A stretch of 64,000 bases of DNA, taken from Flavobacterium sp. W4I14 (GTDB lineage Bacteria > Bacteroidota > Bacteroidia > Sphingobacteriales > Sphingobacteriaceae). Below are positions 19,788 to 28,926 of this stretch, piece by piece (the first letter of the stretch is position 1; every line of letters starts with the position of its first letter). The notes below the pieces were generated by a model. It was not told the DNA's origin. It saw only the letters and a program-made list of their open reading frames with translations, and made no database searches. The stretch is taken from assembly GCA_030817875.1 (NCBI GenBank), contig JAUSZU010000001.1, positions 868,001 through 932,000 of the forward strand, written 5' to 3'. Made by a program: the position numbers and the translations under genes.

Positions 19788-21350
19788 ATGAAAAAAATGA
19801 ATTATAAAATACTGATTTCACAAGCGTTATTAGCCCTGATGGGTGTTATGGGCTTTGCCTGTAAAAAAAATGTGGATGAAGAAACGGCTAAGGTCGAAGG
19901 TACTTTGGTTAAACCTAAGTACAACAGGAGTGCTGTATTTCGCAACCCGCTTAACGGTTGGGTAATGTACGGCTCGGGTTCGGGTAACGAATCTTATTGG
20001 GATACCGAATATTATGTCCCCGATTTAGGAAAAAGAGTAAAGGCGATAGATTATGCTTCTGCCTGTTATATCCGAACCAGCTGGGCAACGTTCAACCCGT
20101 CTAATGGCGTTTATGCATGGCGAAATCCAGGTTCAGCACTTTATAAAATGATTAAAGGTGCAGAAAGCAGGGGCTTGCCAATTGCTTTCAGGATCGTTGT
20201 GGATGGCCGCGACCAGGGTTTAAATACCCCGCAGTTTGTATTCGATGCCGGAGCGAAGTATTACCTGGAAGATAGTAAATTTCCCAGCCGCCGTACGCCT
20301 TATCCTCAGGATCCGGTTTTCCAGCAATATTATGCCAAATTTATTGAAGAACTGGCCAAGGATTTCAACGACCCTGTTCGCACTTCTTTTATCGATGCCT
20401 ATGGCTTGGGTAAATGGGGCGAGGCACACAATGTAATCTATGAAGATCCCAATACCTCAACAGGCGCAAATACCGAAGCGCTTAAGGAACAGGTTTTTGA
20501 CTGGGTAACCAACCTTTATACTAAGAATTTCGATAAAGTGCCGATGGTAATCAACTATCACCGCTTAATCGGTCACCCGGCAAGTTGGGGCGCAGCCAAT
20601 GCAAACAGCGATAAACTTTTAGTGAAATCGATTAACAAAGGTTACATTTTAAGACAGGATGCTTTCGGCATGAGCGATTACTACCAAAGCTGGGAAAAAA
20701 ACTTTGCCAAAACATGGAGTTTTAAATGTCCGGTTATTATGGAAGGCGGCTGGATTACGACAGGCACTCACCGCTACTGGACCGATCCGAATGGTAAATA
20801 CAGGGAAGATCATCCTGAAGATGTGCGCCAGGGCGAATTTGATGCCTCGGCAGACGCAGCAGTGAACATGATGGATTTCCGTGTTGGAGAACTTGAAAGC
20901 TGGTTTACTAAAGCATTTAACTTAACACAGCGTTTTGTTTCTGAAGGTGGCTACCGTTTATATCCGGATCAGGTGTACCTGCCAGAGAAATTGGTCAGTG
21001 GAAGCGAAACCACCATTACACACCGTTGGAGAAACATGGGTTGGGGTTACTTTCCAAACAATATTAAGCAATGGAACTTTAAATATAAAGTGGCTTTTGC
21101 ACTCCTTGATGGTAATAATAACGTGAAGAAAGTTTTTGTTGATAGCAAAGCCGAACCATCAACCTGGTTAAAAAATAACCCTGCTACATACGAATTTAAG
21201 CTAAACGCAGGTGTACCCGCAGGAACTTATACCTGGGCGGTAGCGATTGTTGATACCACAAAAGAAAATCAACCGGGGATAAAAATTGCCGTAAATGGCG
21301 ATTTAACTTCCACAGGGTGGCTCAGGCTGATGGATGTAGCCGTTCAATAA
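19788..21350 (+). CDS. DUF4832-type lipoprotein, putative TIM-barrel glycosidase
   Basis: Family with no assigned reaction that I can name; probably a surface glycoside hydrolase. The 520-residue product has lipobox GFAC (Cys25) and KKN. The core (about 45-400) begins VFRNPLNGWVMYG and looks like an (alpha/beta)8 barrel: IAFRIVVDGRDQG, IDAYGLGKWGEAHN, MVINYHRLIGHP, IMEGGW. Glu212 (WGEAHN) and Glu319 (IMEGGW) lie about 107 residues apart at strand ends, the spacing and setting of acid/base and nucleophile in clan-A hydrolases; this is inference. A beta-sandwich (DUF4832 proper, about 400-520, ITHRWRNMGWGYFPN) closes the protein. A close paralogue at 41752 conserves both Glu residues and adds a beta-trefoil. 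Last gene of the operon starting at 13820. Confidence 0.8.
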   Translation: MKKMNYKILISQALLALMGVMGFACKKNVDEETAKVEGTLVKPKYNRSAVFRNPLNGWVMYGSGSGNESYWDTEYYVPDLGKRVKAIDYASACYIRTSWATFNPSNGVYAWRNPGSALYKMIKGAESRGLPIAFRIVVDGRDQGLNTPQFVFDAGAKYYLEDSKFPSRRTPYPQDPVFQQYYAKFIEELAKDFNDPVRTSFIDAYGLGKWGEAHNVIYEDPNTSTGANTEALKEQVFDWVTNLYTKNFDKVPMVINYHRLIGHPASWGAANANSDKLLVKSINKGYILRQDAFGMSDYYQSWEKNFAKTWSFKCPVIMEGGWITTGTHRYWTDPNGKYREDHPEDVRQGEFDASADAAVNMMDFRVGELESWFTKAFNLTQRFVSEGGYRLYPDQVYLPEKLVSGSETTITHRWRNMGWGYFPNNIKQWNFKYKVAFALLDGNNNVKKVFVDSKAEPSTWLKNNPATYEFKLNAGVPAGTYTWAVAIVDTTKENQPGIKIAVNGDLTSTGWLRLMDVAVQ

Positions 21351-21360
21351 GAAGGTCTTT

Positions 21361-21400
21361 TCGAAGTGCTTGTTTGTTTTAGGGTAAACGAGTGCTTCGA
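21361..21400 (+). terminator. Long G-U-rich hairpin after the operon, possible terminator
   Basis: The 16-base arms 21361-21376 and 21385-21400 pair along their whole length in RNA if four G-U wobbles are allowed, around an 8-base loop. It starts 11 bp after the DUF4832 stop codon and lies before the HTCS gene. No U-tract follows, so it may instead stabilise the 3' end or attenuate read-through into the regulator. Confidence 0.45.
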
Positions 21401-21556
21401 TCTTAGAAATGATTGAACACCATCATTTAATGATTTCCCTTCCAGGCGTGTAACATCGTCAATATAATAGAGAATAGAAATCGAAATAAATTTATAGATA
21501 AAAATTTTAGTGGTAATTTCAAAATCCAATACTTTACCTGCTTCTGCTTTAACCTT

Positions 21557-24500
21557 ATGGATATCCGGAAAATCATTTGTTTGCTGTTTTGTTTCAGTGC
21601 ATTTCTACTAAAGAGTGCATTTGCGATTGATATTTCCAGGTATCGTTTTCACGTGATGCCCGAAACATTCTATTATGGAGGCATTCAGAGCATCACTAAG
21701 GACAGCCTGGGGCGAATCTGGTATACCGGCCCTGATGCTGTTTTTATGTATGATGGGAACAGCTTTTATCAGTTAAACGAACTGGCCTCATTAAGTAACC
21801 CTAAGGTAAAGTGGGCTTATGGCTCGCTTGTAACCGATAAAAAGGGCGGATTGTTTTTGGCAACCAACCATGGTTTGTTAAGATTTAATTACGAACGGTT
21901 TAATTTTGATTTAATTCTTCCGGGGAAAATCCGCTCAATCTGTCTGCATGACGATGGGAATGTTTACATGCTTTCGGGCGATAGCCTGCTAAAGTACAAC
22001 CAACAAAACAGGGCGGTAACAAAAATTAAACTGCCTACCAGCAAATATTTCAATAGCGTAATTAGCCTGAAAGGTAATATTTACCTCTCGCAGGAAAATT
22101 TGTTGTATAGGTTTGATACCAAAGCATCGCGCTTTAACATTTTTGCCGATTTAGGCAAAACTTCCCATCTAGTTAATGATGCAGTGGCCTATCATGGCGA
22201 TTACTATTTCCTTACACAATACGGTGGTATATTCATTACCGATGCGAAGGGAGCCATTAAGAAAAATATTCCAATAATGGCCGGAGGGCCCCAGGCAACG
22301 ATGGCTAAAAAGATTTTTATCGATCAGGTTGGAATGATGTGGGTGGCTACACAGTCGGGACTTTTGCTTTACGATCCACGAACTGAAACAAGCAAACTGC
22401 TCAAAATGAACCTGAATGATGCTTTTTCCCTGCCAAATAATTCGATCTGGACCATCTATGGCGATCCTGATCAGGGTGCCTGGATTGGAACATACGGTGG
22501 CAAAATTGCTTATTGTTCACTCTATGACGCTTATGTGCGCTATTTTACGCCGAGTCCAGGAGGGCTTAACCATCCAATAGTTAGCGGTTTTCAGGAAGAC
22601 GACCTGGGCAATGTTTGGATTGCAACCGAGGGTGGCGGACTTAACTATTGGAACAGAAAGGAAGATACTTTCCGCCACTTCACCAAAGGCGAAGTCAACT
22701 CCATTAATTCCAATATGGTAAAGCGCTTAGAATTTGATTCTGAGCGAAAACACCTGTTTGTATCTTCTTTTAATGGTGGTATTTCTGCCTATGAAATGGC
22801 GACCGGGCGCTTTAGCAACCTGAACATACGTTCGCCAGAAAGTAAGCAGCCCTTAACCGTGTATGATTTTGTACGTGATACCGAAGGTACCTGGTGGATG
22901 ACTGATCCTGATAAAATCTTCTTTCACCGGAAGAAAAACCAGCCAGCGTCAGCAACTGAAATCGTGAAACTTATTGGTTTAAATGATCAACCTCTGGATG
23001 TAGAAATTGAGGCCATTTCGCTTGATCAGCAACAGCATTTACGGGTAGTTAGCCATCAGGGATTGTACATTGCAGATCCCAAAACCTTAAAAGTGCTACG
23101 GCATTATGTCATCAAAAATGGCCCATATGCTGTGAATCACCTTTGTAGTTATTATGAAGCATCAAATGGAGATCTTTGGCTCGGCACCTCCGGAAGAGGA
23201 GTTAACATTTTAAAAAAAGATGGCCGATACCTTAATTTCAATGGTACAAATGGTTTCCCTCCAAAGATCGTTTTCGGTATTCTTGAAGATGATGCTTCTG
23301 GAAATATTTGGTTTAGCACAAATGAGGGGTTGTATTTTTTCGATCAAAAAAATCAAAAATTTGAAAAAGCCAGGTTTTATAAAGCAAATAGCTGCGGCTC
23401 TTTTTACCTAAGATCGGCCTATAAAACCAAAAACGGAGAGATGTTGTTTGGAGGAACAAATGGCTTTTTACTCTTCGATCCGCAATACCTGAACAAAAAT
23501 TTACAAAAGCCAAAGGTATTTTTCACTGGCTTACTCATCAACAACCAACAGGTAAGCAATATTTCCAAAGATTCACCATTGGTGAAAGATATTTCTACTT
23601 TAAGCAATCAGGAGAACGGAAGGATTTCACTCTCCAGTAATCAGTCAAACATCGAAATCCGGTTTTCCTCAAACAGCTATCTATCGGCCGATAAAAATCA
23701 ATTTTCTTATCGCATGGTCGGCCTGAGCGATAAGTGGCTCAAGATCAATACCAGCCAACATGCTGTACAGTTTTTTAATTTACCCAGTGGCGATTATACT
23801 TTTGAAATAAAGGCCTCTAATAATGATGGGCTTTGGGGCAGCGAGGTTTCTAAACTTTATTTTCATGTAAATCCACCGTTTTTCCTGTCGTGGTGGGCTT
23901 ACTCCATTTATACACTAATTGTACTGGGGCTCCTGTTTTTCATTATGCGTTACTTTACCAATAAAAAGGTCTTTAAGGAACGGCTGGCTTTGGAAGCGAT
24001 GAAAGAACAGAATATGCGGGATCTAAACCAGGCGAGGACAGATTTTTTCACCAATATTTCACATGATCTGAAAACACCCCTTACCCTGGTACTCGAACCC
24101 CTTAAACAGTTAAAAGAAACGGTGCAGAAAAACGACCATGCCAATGGTTATATGCAGTTAATTGAGAAAAATGTTGCCCGTATCCAACGTACAATCAGTC
24201 AATTGTTGCGCTTTAGGGAAATCGAAAGCCAGAAAGTAACGCTAAATCCTCAGGTTGGAGATTTTATCAGCTTCGTACACGACGTTTTTGGCCTTTTTGA
24301 ACTTTACGCGAATAAAAAAGAGATTGAAACCAACATAACGGCACATGAAGATCATTTATATGTTGCCTTTGATTACGATATTATTGAAAAGATTTTGACC
24401 AATCTTTTCTCCAACGCCTTAAAATATACCTCGAACAAGGGTTATGTTGGCGTACGGATTTATCAATCTACAGCGGAAGAAAAACTGCGTGTGGATGTTA

Positions 24501-25642
24501 TGCATGATCATCAGGACCGGGAATATATTTCTGTGGAGGTATTGAACACCAGTATTGGGTTTTCTGAAGCGCAGATTGCTACCTTATTTACCTCTTTTAA
24601 TCGTTTGTCGTCTTACCGGCCAACTTTTGAAGAAAGTTCAGGGCTTGGCCTTGCTATTGTAAAGGAGCTTGTGGATGCCATTGAGGGGAAAATCTGGATG
24701 GTGAATAAAACCAATAAAGTTTCTTTTACCATGATGCTCCCACTCAAAAAAGAAGCCGGCTCCGGAGATATGCAGTCCAGCGTATATGATTATACCATCT
24801 CGGAGATAGACGATATCCTGTTAGAAGCTGAAGAACCCGATCATACACTGAAAAATGCCAGAAAAGCCACCAGCATTTTACTGATTGATGATGACCCTAA
24901 TCTTCGGAATTATCTGGAACGGCGACTGTCTGAAAAATACAATGTATATATGGCCAGCGATGGAATGGAGGGCATTATTAAGGCCGAAAAGATCTATCCA
25001 CAACTGATTATTACCGATCTGGTGATGCCTAATACCAATGGATTTGAAGTTTGCAGCCATTTGCGGCAGAATTTTAAAACCAGCCATATTCCCATTGTAA
25101 TGATATCTGGTATGGGCGATGTACACCAGAACAAGACCAAAGCGCTTGAACATGGGGCCACGGTTTTTATCGACAAACCTTTTGAAGTAGAATACCTCAT
25201 TCAGCAGATTGATACCATTTTGAAAAACCAGCAGGAAATGCGCGAAATGTATAGCAAGCGCCTGGTGATCGATCCATCTAATGTTACCATTACCTCAATG
25301 GATGAGGAACTGCTGATTAAAGCCATGAAATTTATTGAGCAGAATATGGCCAATCCCAATTATTCTGTCGACGATTTTGTGTCGGATATGAACACGGGAA
25401 GAACAATTCTTTACCAAAAAATCAATGATATTGTTGGCATGTCTATCAAAGAATTTATTTTAAATATCAGATTGAAAAGAAGTGCCTATTTGCTCGAACA
25501 TGCAGATTTAACTGTGGCAGAAGTTGCTTATCAAACCGGGTTTAACAACGCAAAATATTTTAGTGTTTGTTTTAAAAAACAATTCGAAACCAGTCCGTCT
25601 GAATATAAAAAGCGTTATAGTGCTGAAAGCAATACGGTGTAA
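21557..25642 (+). CDS. Hybrid two-component system regulator (HTCS) of the PUL
   Basis: One-protein sensor, kinase, response regulator and transcription activator; 1361 residues. Signal peptide 1-23. The periplasmic sensor (about 25-690) is a double beta-propeller of Reg_prop repeats (GRIWYTGPDAVF, VWIATEGGGLNYWN, NIWFSTNEGLYFF), then a Y_Y_Y domain (about 690-770) and one membrane segment (about 775-800). The HisKA domain has FFTNISHDLKTPL with phospho-acceptor His836; the HATPase_c domain has the N-box NLFSNALKYT and SSGLGLAIVKELV. The receiver domain has LIDDDP, phospho-acceptor Asp1154 in LIITDLVMP and DKPF Lys. An AraC-type DNA-binding domain (about 1255-1355, AEVAYQTGFNNAKYFSVCFK) ends it. 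Such sensors bind the imported oligosaccharide. It probably binds the 21-bp direct repeats at 9414, 13549, 29962 and 41316. Its own promoter has no such repeat. Confidence 0.96.
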   Translation: MDIRKIICLLFCFSAFLLKSAFAIDISRYRFHVMPETFYYGGIQSITKDSLGRIWYTGPDAVFMYDGNSFYQLNELASLSNPKVKWAYGSLVTDKKGGLFLATNHGLLRFNYERFNFDLILPGKIRSICLHDDGNVYMLSGDSLLKYNQQNRAVTKIKLPTSKYFNSVISLKGNIYLSQENLLYRFDTKASRFNIFADLGKTSHLVNDAVAYHGDYYFLTQYGGIFITDAKGAIKKNIPIMAGGPQATMAKKIFIDQVGMMWVATQSGLLLYDPRTETSKLLKMNLNDAFSLPNNSIWTIYGDPDQGAWIGTYGGKIAYCSLYDAYVRYFTPSPGGLNHPIVSGFQEDDLGNVWIATEGGGLNYWNRKEDTFRHFTKGEVNSINSNMVKRLEFDSERKHLFVSSFNGGISAYEMATGRFSNLNIRSPESKQPLTVYDFVRDTEGTWWMTDPDKIFFHRKKNQPASATEIVKLIGLNDQPLDVEIEAISLDQQQHLRVVSHQGLYIADPKTLKVLRHYVIKNGPYAVNHLCSYYEASNGDLWLGTSGRGVNILKKDGRYLNFNGTNGFPPKIVFGILEDDASGNIWFSTNEGLYFFDQKNQKFEKARFYKANSCGSFYLRSAYKTKNGEMLFGGTNGFLLFDPQYLNKNLQKPKVFFTGLLINNQQVSNISKDSPLVKDISTLSNQENGRISLSSNQSNIEIRFSSNSYLSADKNQFSYRMVGLSDKWLKINTSQHAVQFFNLPSGDYTFEIKASNNDGLWGSEVSKLYFHVNPPFFLSWWAYSIYTLIVLGLLFFIMRYFTNKKVFKERLALEAMKEQNMRDLNQARTDFFTNISHDLKTPLTLVLEPLKQLKETVQKNDHANGYMQLIEKNVARIQRTISQLLRFREIESQKVTLNPQVGDFISFVHDVFGLFELYANKKEIETNITAHEDHLYVAFDYDIIEKILTNLFSNALKYTSNKGYVGVRIYQSTAEEKLRVDVMHDHQDREYISVEVLNTSIGFSEAQIATLFTSFNRLSSYRPTFEESSGLGLAIVKELVDAIEGKIWMVNKTNKVSFTMMLPLKKEAGSGDMQSSVYDYTISEIDDILLEAEEPDHTLKNARKATSILLIDDDPNLRNYLERRLSEKYNVYMASDGMEGIIKAEKIYPQLIITDLVMPNTNGFEVCSHLRQNFKTSHIPIVMISGMGDVHQNKTKALEHGATVFIDKPFEVEYLIQQIDTILKNQQEMREMYSKRLVIDPSNVTITSMDEELLIKAMKFIEQNMANPNYSVDDFVSDMNTGRTILYQKINDIVGMSIKEFILNIRLKRSAYLLEHADLTVAEVAYQTGFNNAKYFSVCFKKQFETSPSEYKKRYSAESNTV

Positions 25643-25758
25643 CATAATAGGCGATGGGCATATAAGCTACCTAATTGGACATAGCACAAAAGATTTAGTA
25701 TCATAAATAAAGGGAGCAGTTGCATATTTCAGCATCCCATTTTAACCAAATAAATACC

Positions 25759-26871
25759 ATGAACCATTTAAAGTTTTTTCTTTTCACTTTTCTCACAACA
25801 TGCCTTTTAAGTATGCTGCAAAGACAGGAGGCGCTTGCGCAAAACCAACTTAAGGGCATGCACCCACAACAACAGATTGATTTTGTTAAAAGGCAGCTCA
25901 AAGCCAAAAAAGAGCCATATACCTCAGCTTATAAAGCGCTGATCAGCAAAGCAGATTCTGCCTTGCTGGTAGAGCAGCATGCAGTAGCAGATTTCAGCAT
26001 TCCTGGATTTTACCAGGACAAGGATGGCCACCGGAAAACCTCACTGGCTCTTCAGGTAGATGGTTTTTCGGCTTATAGTTGTGCCCTGGCCTATCAACTG
26101 AGCGGGAAAACCAAATATGCCGATAAAGCGATTTATTTTCTCAATGCATGGGCATCCATTAACAAAAAATATTCACAATTAGATGGTTCGCTGGTAATGT
26201 CTTACTCTGGTACCACCCTAATGATCAGTGCAGATCTGCTTAAAAATTATAAGAAATGGAAGCCGCAAGATGTTGCGCAATTTAAATTATGGACTAAAAA
26301 TGTTTTCCGGGAAGCGGCAAATAGCATTCGTTTCCGCAACAATAACTCAGGTGATTGGTCCCGCCTGGCTTCCATACTGGCTGATACCTATCTCGATGAT
26401 CAGGAAGATTTACAAAAAAATATTGCGCTGATTAAAAATGATCTTTTCGATAAGATTTCACCAGATGGTCACATGGTTGAAGAAGTAAAAAGACAGGGCA
26501 AAGGAATCTGGTATACCTATTTTTCGCTGGCTCCGCTAACGGCTTCGAGTTGGGTGATCTATAACCAAACCGGTGAAAATCTTTTTGCCGCAACAAAAAA
26601 CGGGGCATCATTTAAGAAATCGCTTGATTATTTGCACTACTATAACCAGCATCCTGAAGAATGGAAATTCTTCAAAAATCCTGCTACGGGCGCAGTGTAT
26701 ACAGAAACGGGCTTCTGGCCGGCCAATCTTCTGGAGGCGATGAACGGCATTTATTCCGACGCGCAATATGAGAAATACCTCGCGCCATATCGACCGATCA
26801 TGTATCCTAAACACGATTATGCCTGGACATTTCCAACACTGATGCCTTTACGTTTAAACGGATACCAATAA
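25759..26871 (+). CDS. Alginate-lyase-fold polysaccharide lyase (PL38/PL5-like)
   Basis: Probable endo- or exo-lyase cleaving a uronic-acid linkage by beta-elimination. The frame is open from 25720, but ATG 25759 (MNHLKFFLF) follows TAACCAAATAAATACC, the usual start context here, and begins a signal peptide; the product is 370 residues. Helical-toroid Alginate_lyase domain features: SLALQVDGFSAYSCALAYQL, FLNAWASIN, NNNSGDWSRLASILADTYL (the Asn/Trp-containing active-site helix) and DGHMVEEVKRQGKGIWYTYF with a Tyr in the expected catalytic region. Members of this fold act on alginate, glucuronan or related uronans, so the exact substrate is open. It heads a tight operon with GH16, GH105 and DUF4886; the GH105 neighbour would process the unsaturated product. 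Confidence 0.8.
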   Translation: MNHLKFFLFTFLTTCLLSMLQRQEALAQNQLKGMHPQQQIDFVKRQLKAKKEPYTSAYKALISKADSALLVEQHAVADFSIPGFYQDKDGHRKTSLALQVDGFSAYSCALAYQLSGKTKYADKAIYFLNAWASINKKYSQLDGSLVMSYSGTTLMISADLLKNYKKWKPQDVAQFKLWTKNVFREAANSIRFRNNNSGDWSRLASILADTYLDDQEDLQKNIALIKNDLFDKISPDGHMVEEVKRQGKGIWYTYFSLAPLTASSWVIYNQTGENLFAATKNGASFKKSLDYLHYYNQHPEEWKFFKNPATGAVYTETGFWPANLLEAMNGIYSDAQYEKYLAPYRPIMYPKHDYAWTFPTLMPLRLNGYQ

Positions 26872-26880
26872 ACCAATCTC

Positions 26881-27750
26881 ATGAAAAAATATTTAATAAA
26901 CCCCTTTTTAATAGCCTTTACGTTCTGTATTGGCTTATCTGCAGTAGCACAACAGCAAAAACAGCCTATGCCGCCAGCACTCACGGCCGATGGTTTCAAA
27001 CTGGTATGGGCCGAAGAATTTAATGGCAATGGCGCGCCCGATCCGGTAAACTGGACCTACGAACTTGGATTTGAACGCAATGAAGAATTTCAATGGTATC
27101 AACCAGAAAACGCCAGATGTGAAAACGGAAAATTAATCCTCGAGGCAAAAAGAGAAAAAAAGCCAAACCCCAATTTTAAGGAAGGAAGCAACGATTGGAA
27201 GAAAAACCGCAAAGAAGCCGATTATACTTCCGCCAGTATCAAAACACAAGGACTGCAAAGCTGGCTTTACGGCAGGTTTGTGATGCGCGGTAAAATTGAT
27301 ATCCGCGATGGCATTTGGCCAGCCTGGTGGACATTGGGAATAAAAGGATCGTGGCCTGCAACCGGCGAAATTGATATGATGGAATATTACCGGAAAAAAC
27401 TGCTCGCCAATATTGCCTTCATGGGAGCCGATCGAAAAGATGCCTGGTTTAGTACGGAGAAAAATATCGATTCCCTGGGCGGCCAGGCCTGGGCAGATCA
27501 ATTTCACATTTGGCGAATGGACTGGGACGAGAACAGCATTGCACTTTATGTAGATAACCAGCTCTTAAACAAGGTGCCTTTAGATAAGCTGGTGAACCAG
27601 AATGGTACCAATATTAATCCTTTCAAACAACCGCATTATATGTTGCTCGATTTAGCAATAGGTGGAAAACAAGGCGGCGATCCTTCAAAAACGCTCTTTC
27701 CGGCCAGGTTCGAAGTAGATTATGTAAGGGTTTACCAAAATAATAAATAA
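26881..27750 (+). CDS. Glycoside hydrolase family 16
   Basis: Predicted endo-acting retaining beta-glycanase of 289 residues with signal peptide ending AVA|Q (residue 23). The single GH16 beta-jelly-roll domain (about 38-287) shows FKLVWAEEFNG, YTSASIKTQG, GRFVMRGKIDIRDGIWPAWW and the catalytic motif GEIDMMEYY: Glu163 nucleophile, Asp165, Glu168 acid/base. The ExDxxE form with two Met residues is the bulged-strand type seen in laminarinase, galactanase and related subfamilies. Substrates in the family are beta-1,3/1,4-glucans, galactans, agar and carrageenans, so it cuts a neutral backbone rather than uronic acid. It is 9 bp after the lyase gene and 13 bp before GH105. Confidence 0.93.
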   Translation: MKKYLINPFLIAFTFCIGLSAVAQQQKQPMPPALTADGFKLVWAEEFNGNGAPDPVNWTYELGFERNEEFQWYQPENARCENGKLILEAKREKKPNPNFKEGSNDWKKNRKEADYTSASIKTQGLQSWLYGRFVMRGKIDIRDGIWPAWWTLGIKGSWPATGEIDMMEYYRKKLLANIAFMGADRKDAWFSTEKNIDSLGGQAWADQFHIWRMDWDENSIALYVDNQLLNKVPLDKLVNQNGTNINPFKQPHYMLLDLAIGGKQGGDPSKTLFPARFEVDYVRVYQNNK

Positions 27751-27763
27751 TAAAATAAAAAAT

Positions 27764-28921
27764 ATGAAACACATGAATTTTAGACACTTGCTTTTAATAT
27801 TAATACTTACTGGCTGCTGCGGATACAGCGCTTCTTCTGCGCCAACGCATGCTAAAAGAGATTCGGTTCTGCAAGAGACAAACATTTTTAAAATGATGCA
27901 ACGGGTGGCAGACTGGCAATTGGATACCTGGAAAAATAAAGGTTTTAACCATCGAAAAGCCGATTGGACAAATGGAGCCTGTTATACTGGTATTTTCGCT
28001 TTTGGAAACATTAAAGGTAATGAACATTATCTTAAAACACTGGTAGACATCGGCGATGAGTTGAGTTGGAATACCGGACATTTACGTTTTCATGCGGACG
28101 ACTATTGTGTGGGGCAAACTTATGCTCAGCTTTATAGTAAATTTAAAAAGAAAAAGATGATTGCGCCGTTTATTTTGCAGGCAGACAGCATTGTGAATCA
28201 ACCACATAGCGAGCCTTTAAACTGGAAAAATAGCATCCAAAACAGAGAGTGGGCCTGGTGCGATGCCCTTTTTATGGGGCCTCCTGCTTTAGCTTATCTG
28301 AGCACCGCTACCAAAGATGAAAAATACTTAAACACAGCGGTAAAACTGTGGTGGAAGACCACCGAATTCCTCTACGACCCAACAGAGAAGCTGTTTTTCA
28401 GAGATGAAAGTTTCTTTAACAAAAGGGAAAAAAATGGTCAGAAAATATTCTGGTCAAGGGGTAATGGATGGGTGCTGGCCGGTTTGGTAAGGGTACTCGA
28501 AAATACGCCGAAAAACCATCCCGACAGGGCTAAATTGGTGCAACTCTATAAAGATATGGTAAGTAAAGTTGCCAGCTTACAACAGGCAGATGGTAGCTGG
28601 CACGCTTCATTATTGGATCCTGCAAGTTTCCCGGTTAAGGAGATGAGCGGTACAGGTTTCTTTAGCTATGCAATTGCCTGGGGCTTAAACCATGGACTCC
28701 TGGAAAAGAAGCAATATCTTCCTGTGGTAGAAAAATCATGGAAAGCTTTGGTATCTGCTGTTCATGATGATGGCATGCTGGGTTATGTGCAACCTATTGG
28801 CGCAAGTCCGGATGCGGTAAATGCAAACAGTACCGAGGTTTACGGTGTTGGTGCCTTTTTATTGGCAGGAACTCAATTGTATCAATATTTAAAATCGCAG
28901 GAGAAGGGCTATAAAAATTAA
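27764..28921 (+). CDS. GH105 unsaturated glucuronyl/galacturonyl hydrolase
   Basis: Removes the 4,5-unsaturated uronic acid left at the non-reducing end by a polysaccharide lyase. The 385-residue product has an N-terminal signal with a possible lipobox LTGC (Cys18), so it may be a lipoprotein. The (alpha/alpha)6 barrel follows: WTNGACYTGIF, DYCVGQTYAQLY, EWAWCDALFMGPP with the catalytic Asp167, FWSRGNGWVLAGL, GSWHASLLDP, EMSGTGFFSYAIAWGLNHG and GYVQPIGASP. These match the unsaturated rhamnogalacturonyl hydrolase family over its full length. An in-frame ATG at residue 4 is an alternative start. Its presence next to the lyase gene (25759) is the best evidence that the pathway handles an elimination product. 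GH16 lies 13 bp upstream and DUF4886 5 bp downstream. Confidence 0.92.
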   Translation: MKHMNFRHLLLILILTGCCGYSASSAPTHAKRDSVLQETNIFKMMQRVADWQLDTWKNKGFNHRKADWTNGACYTGIFAFGNIKGNEHYLKTLVDIGDELSWNTGHLRFHADDYCVGQTYAQLYSKFKKKKMIAPFILQADSIVNQPHSEPLNWKNSIQNREWAWCDALFMGPPALAYLSTATKDEKYLNTAVKLWWKTTEFLYDPTEKLFFRDESFFNKREKNGQKIFWSRGNGWVLAGLVRVLENTPKNHPDRAKLVQLYKDMVSKVASLQQADGSWHASLLDPASFPVKEMSGTGFFSYAIAWGLNHGLLEKKQYLPVVEKSWKALVSAVHDDGMLGYVQPIGASPDAVNANSTEVYGVGAFLLAGTQLYQYLKSQEKGYKN

Positions 28922-28926
28922 CGAAA

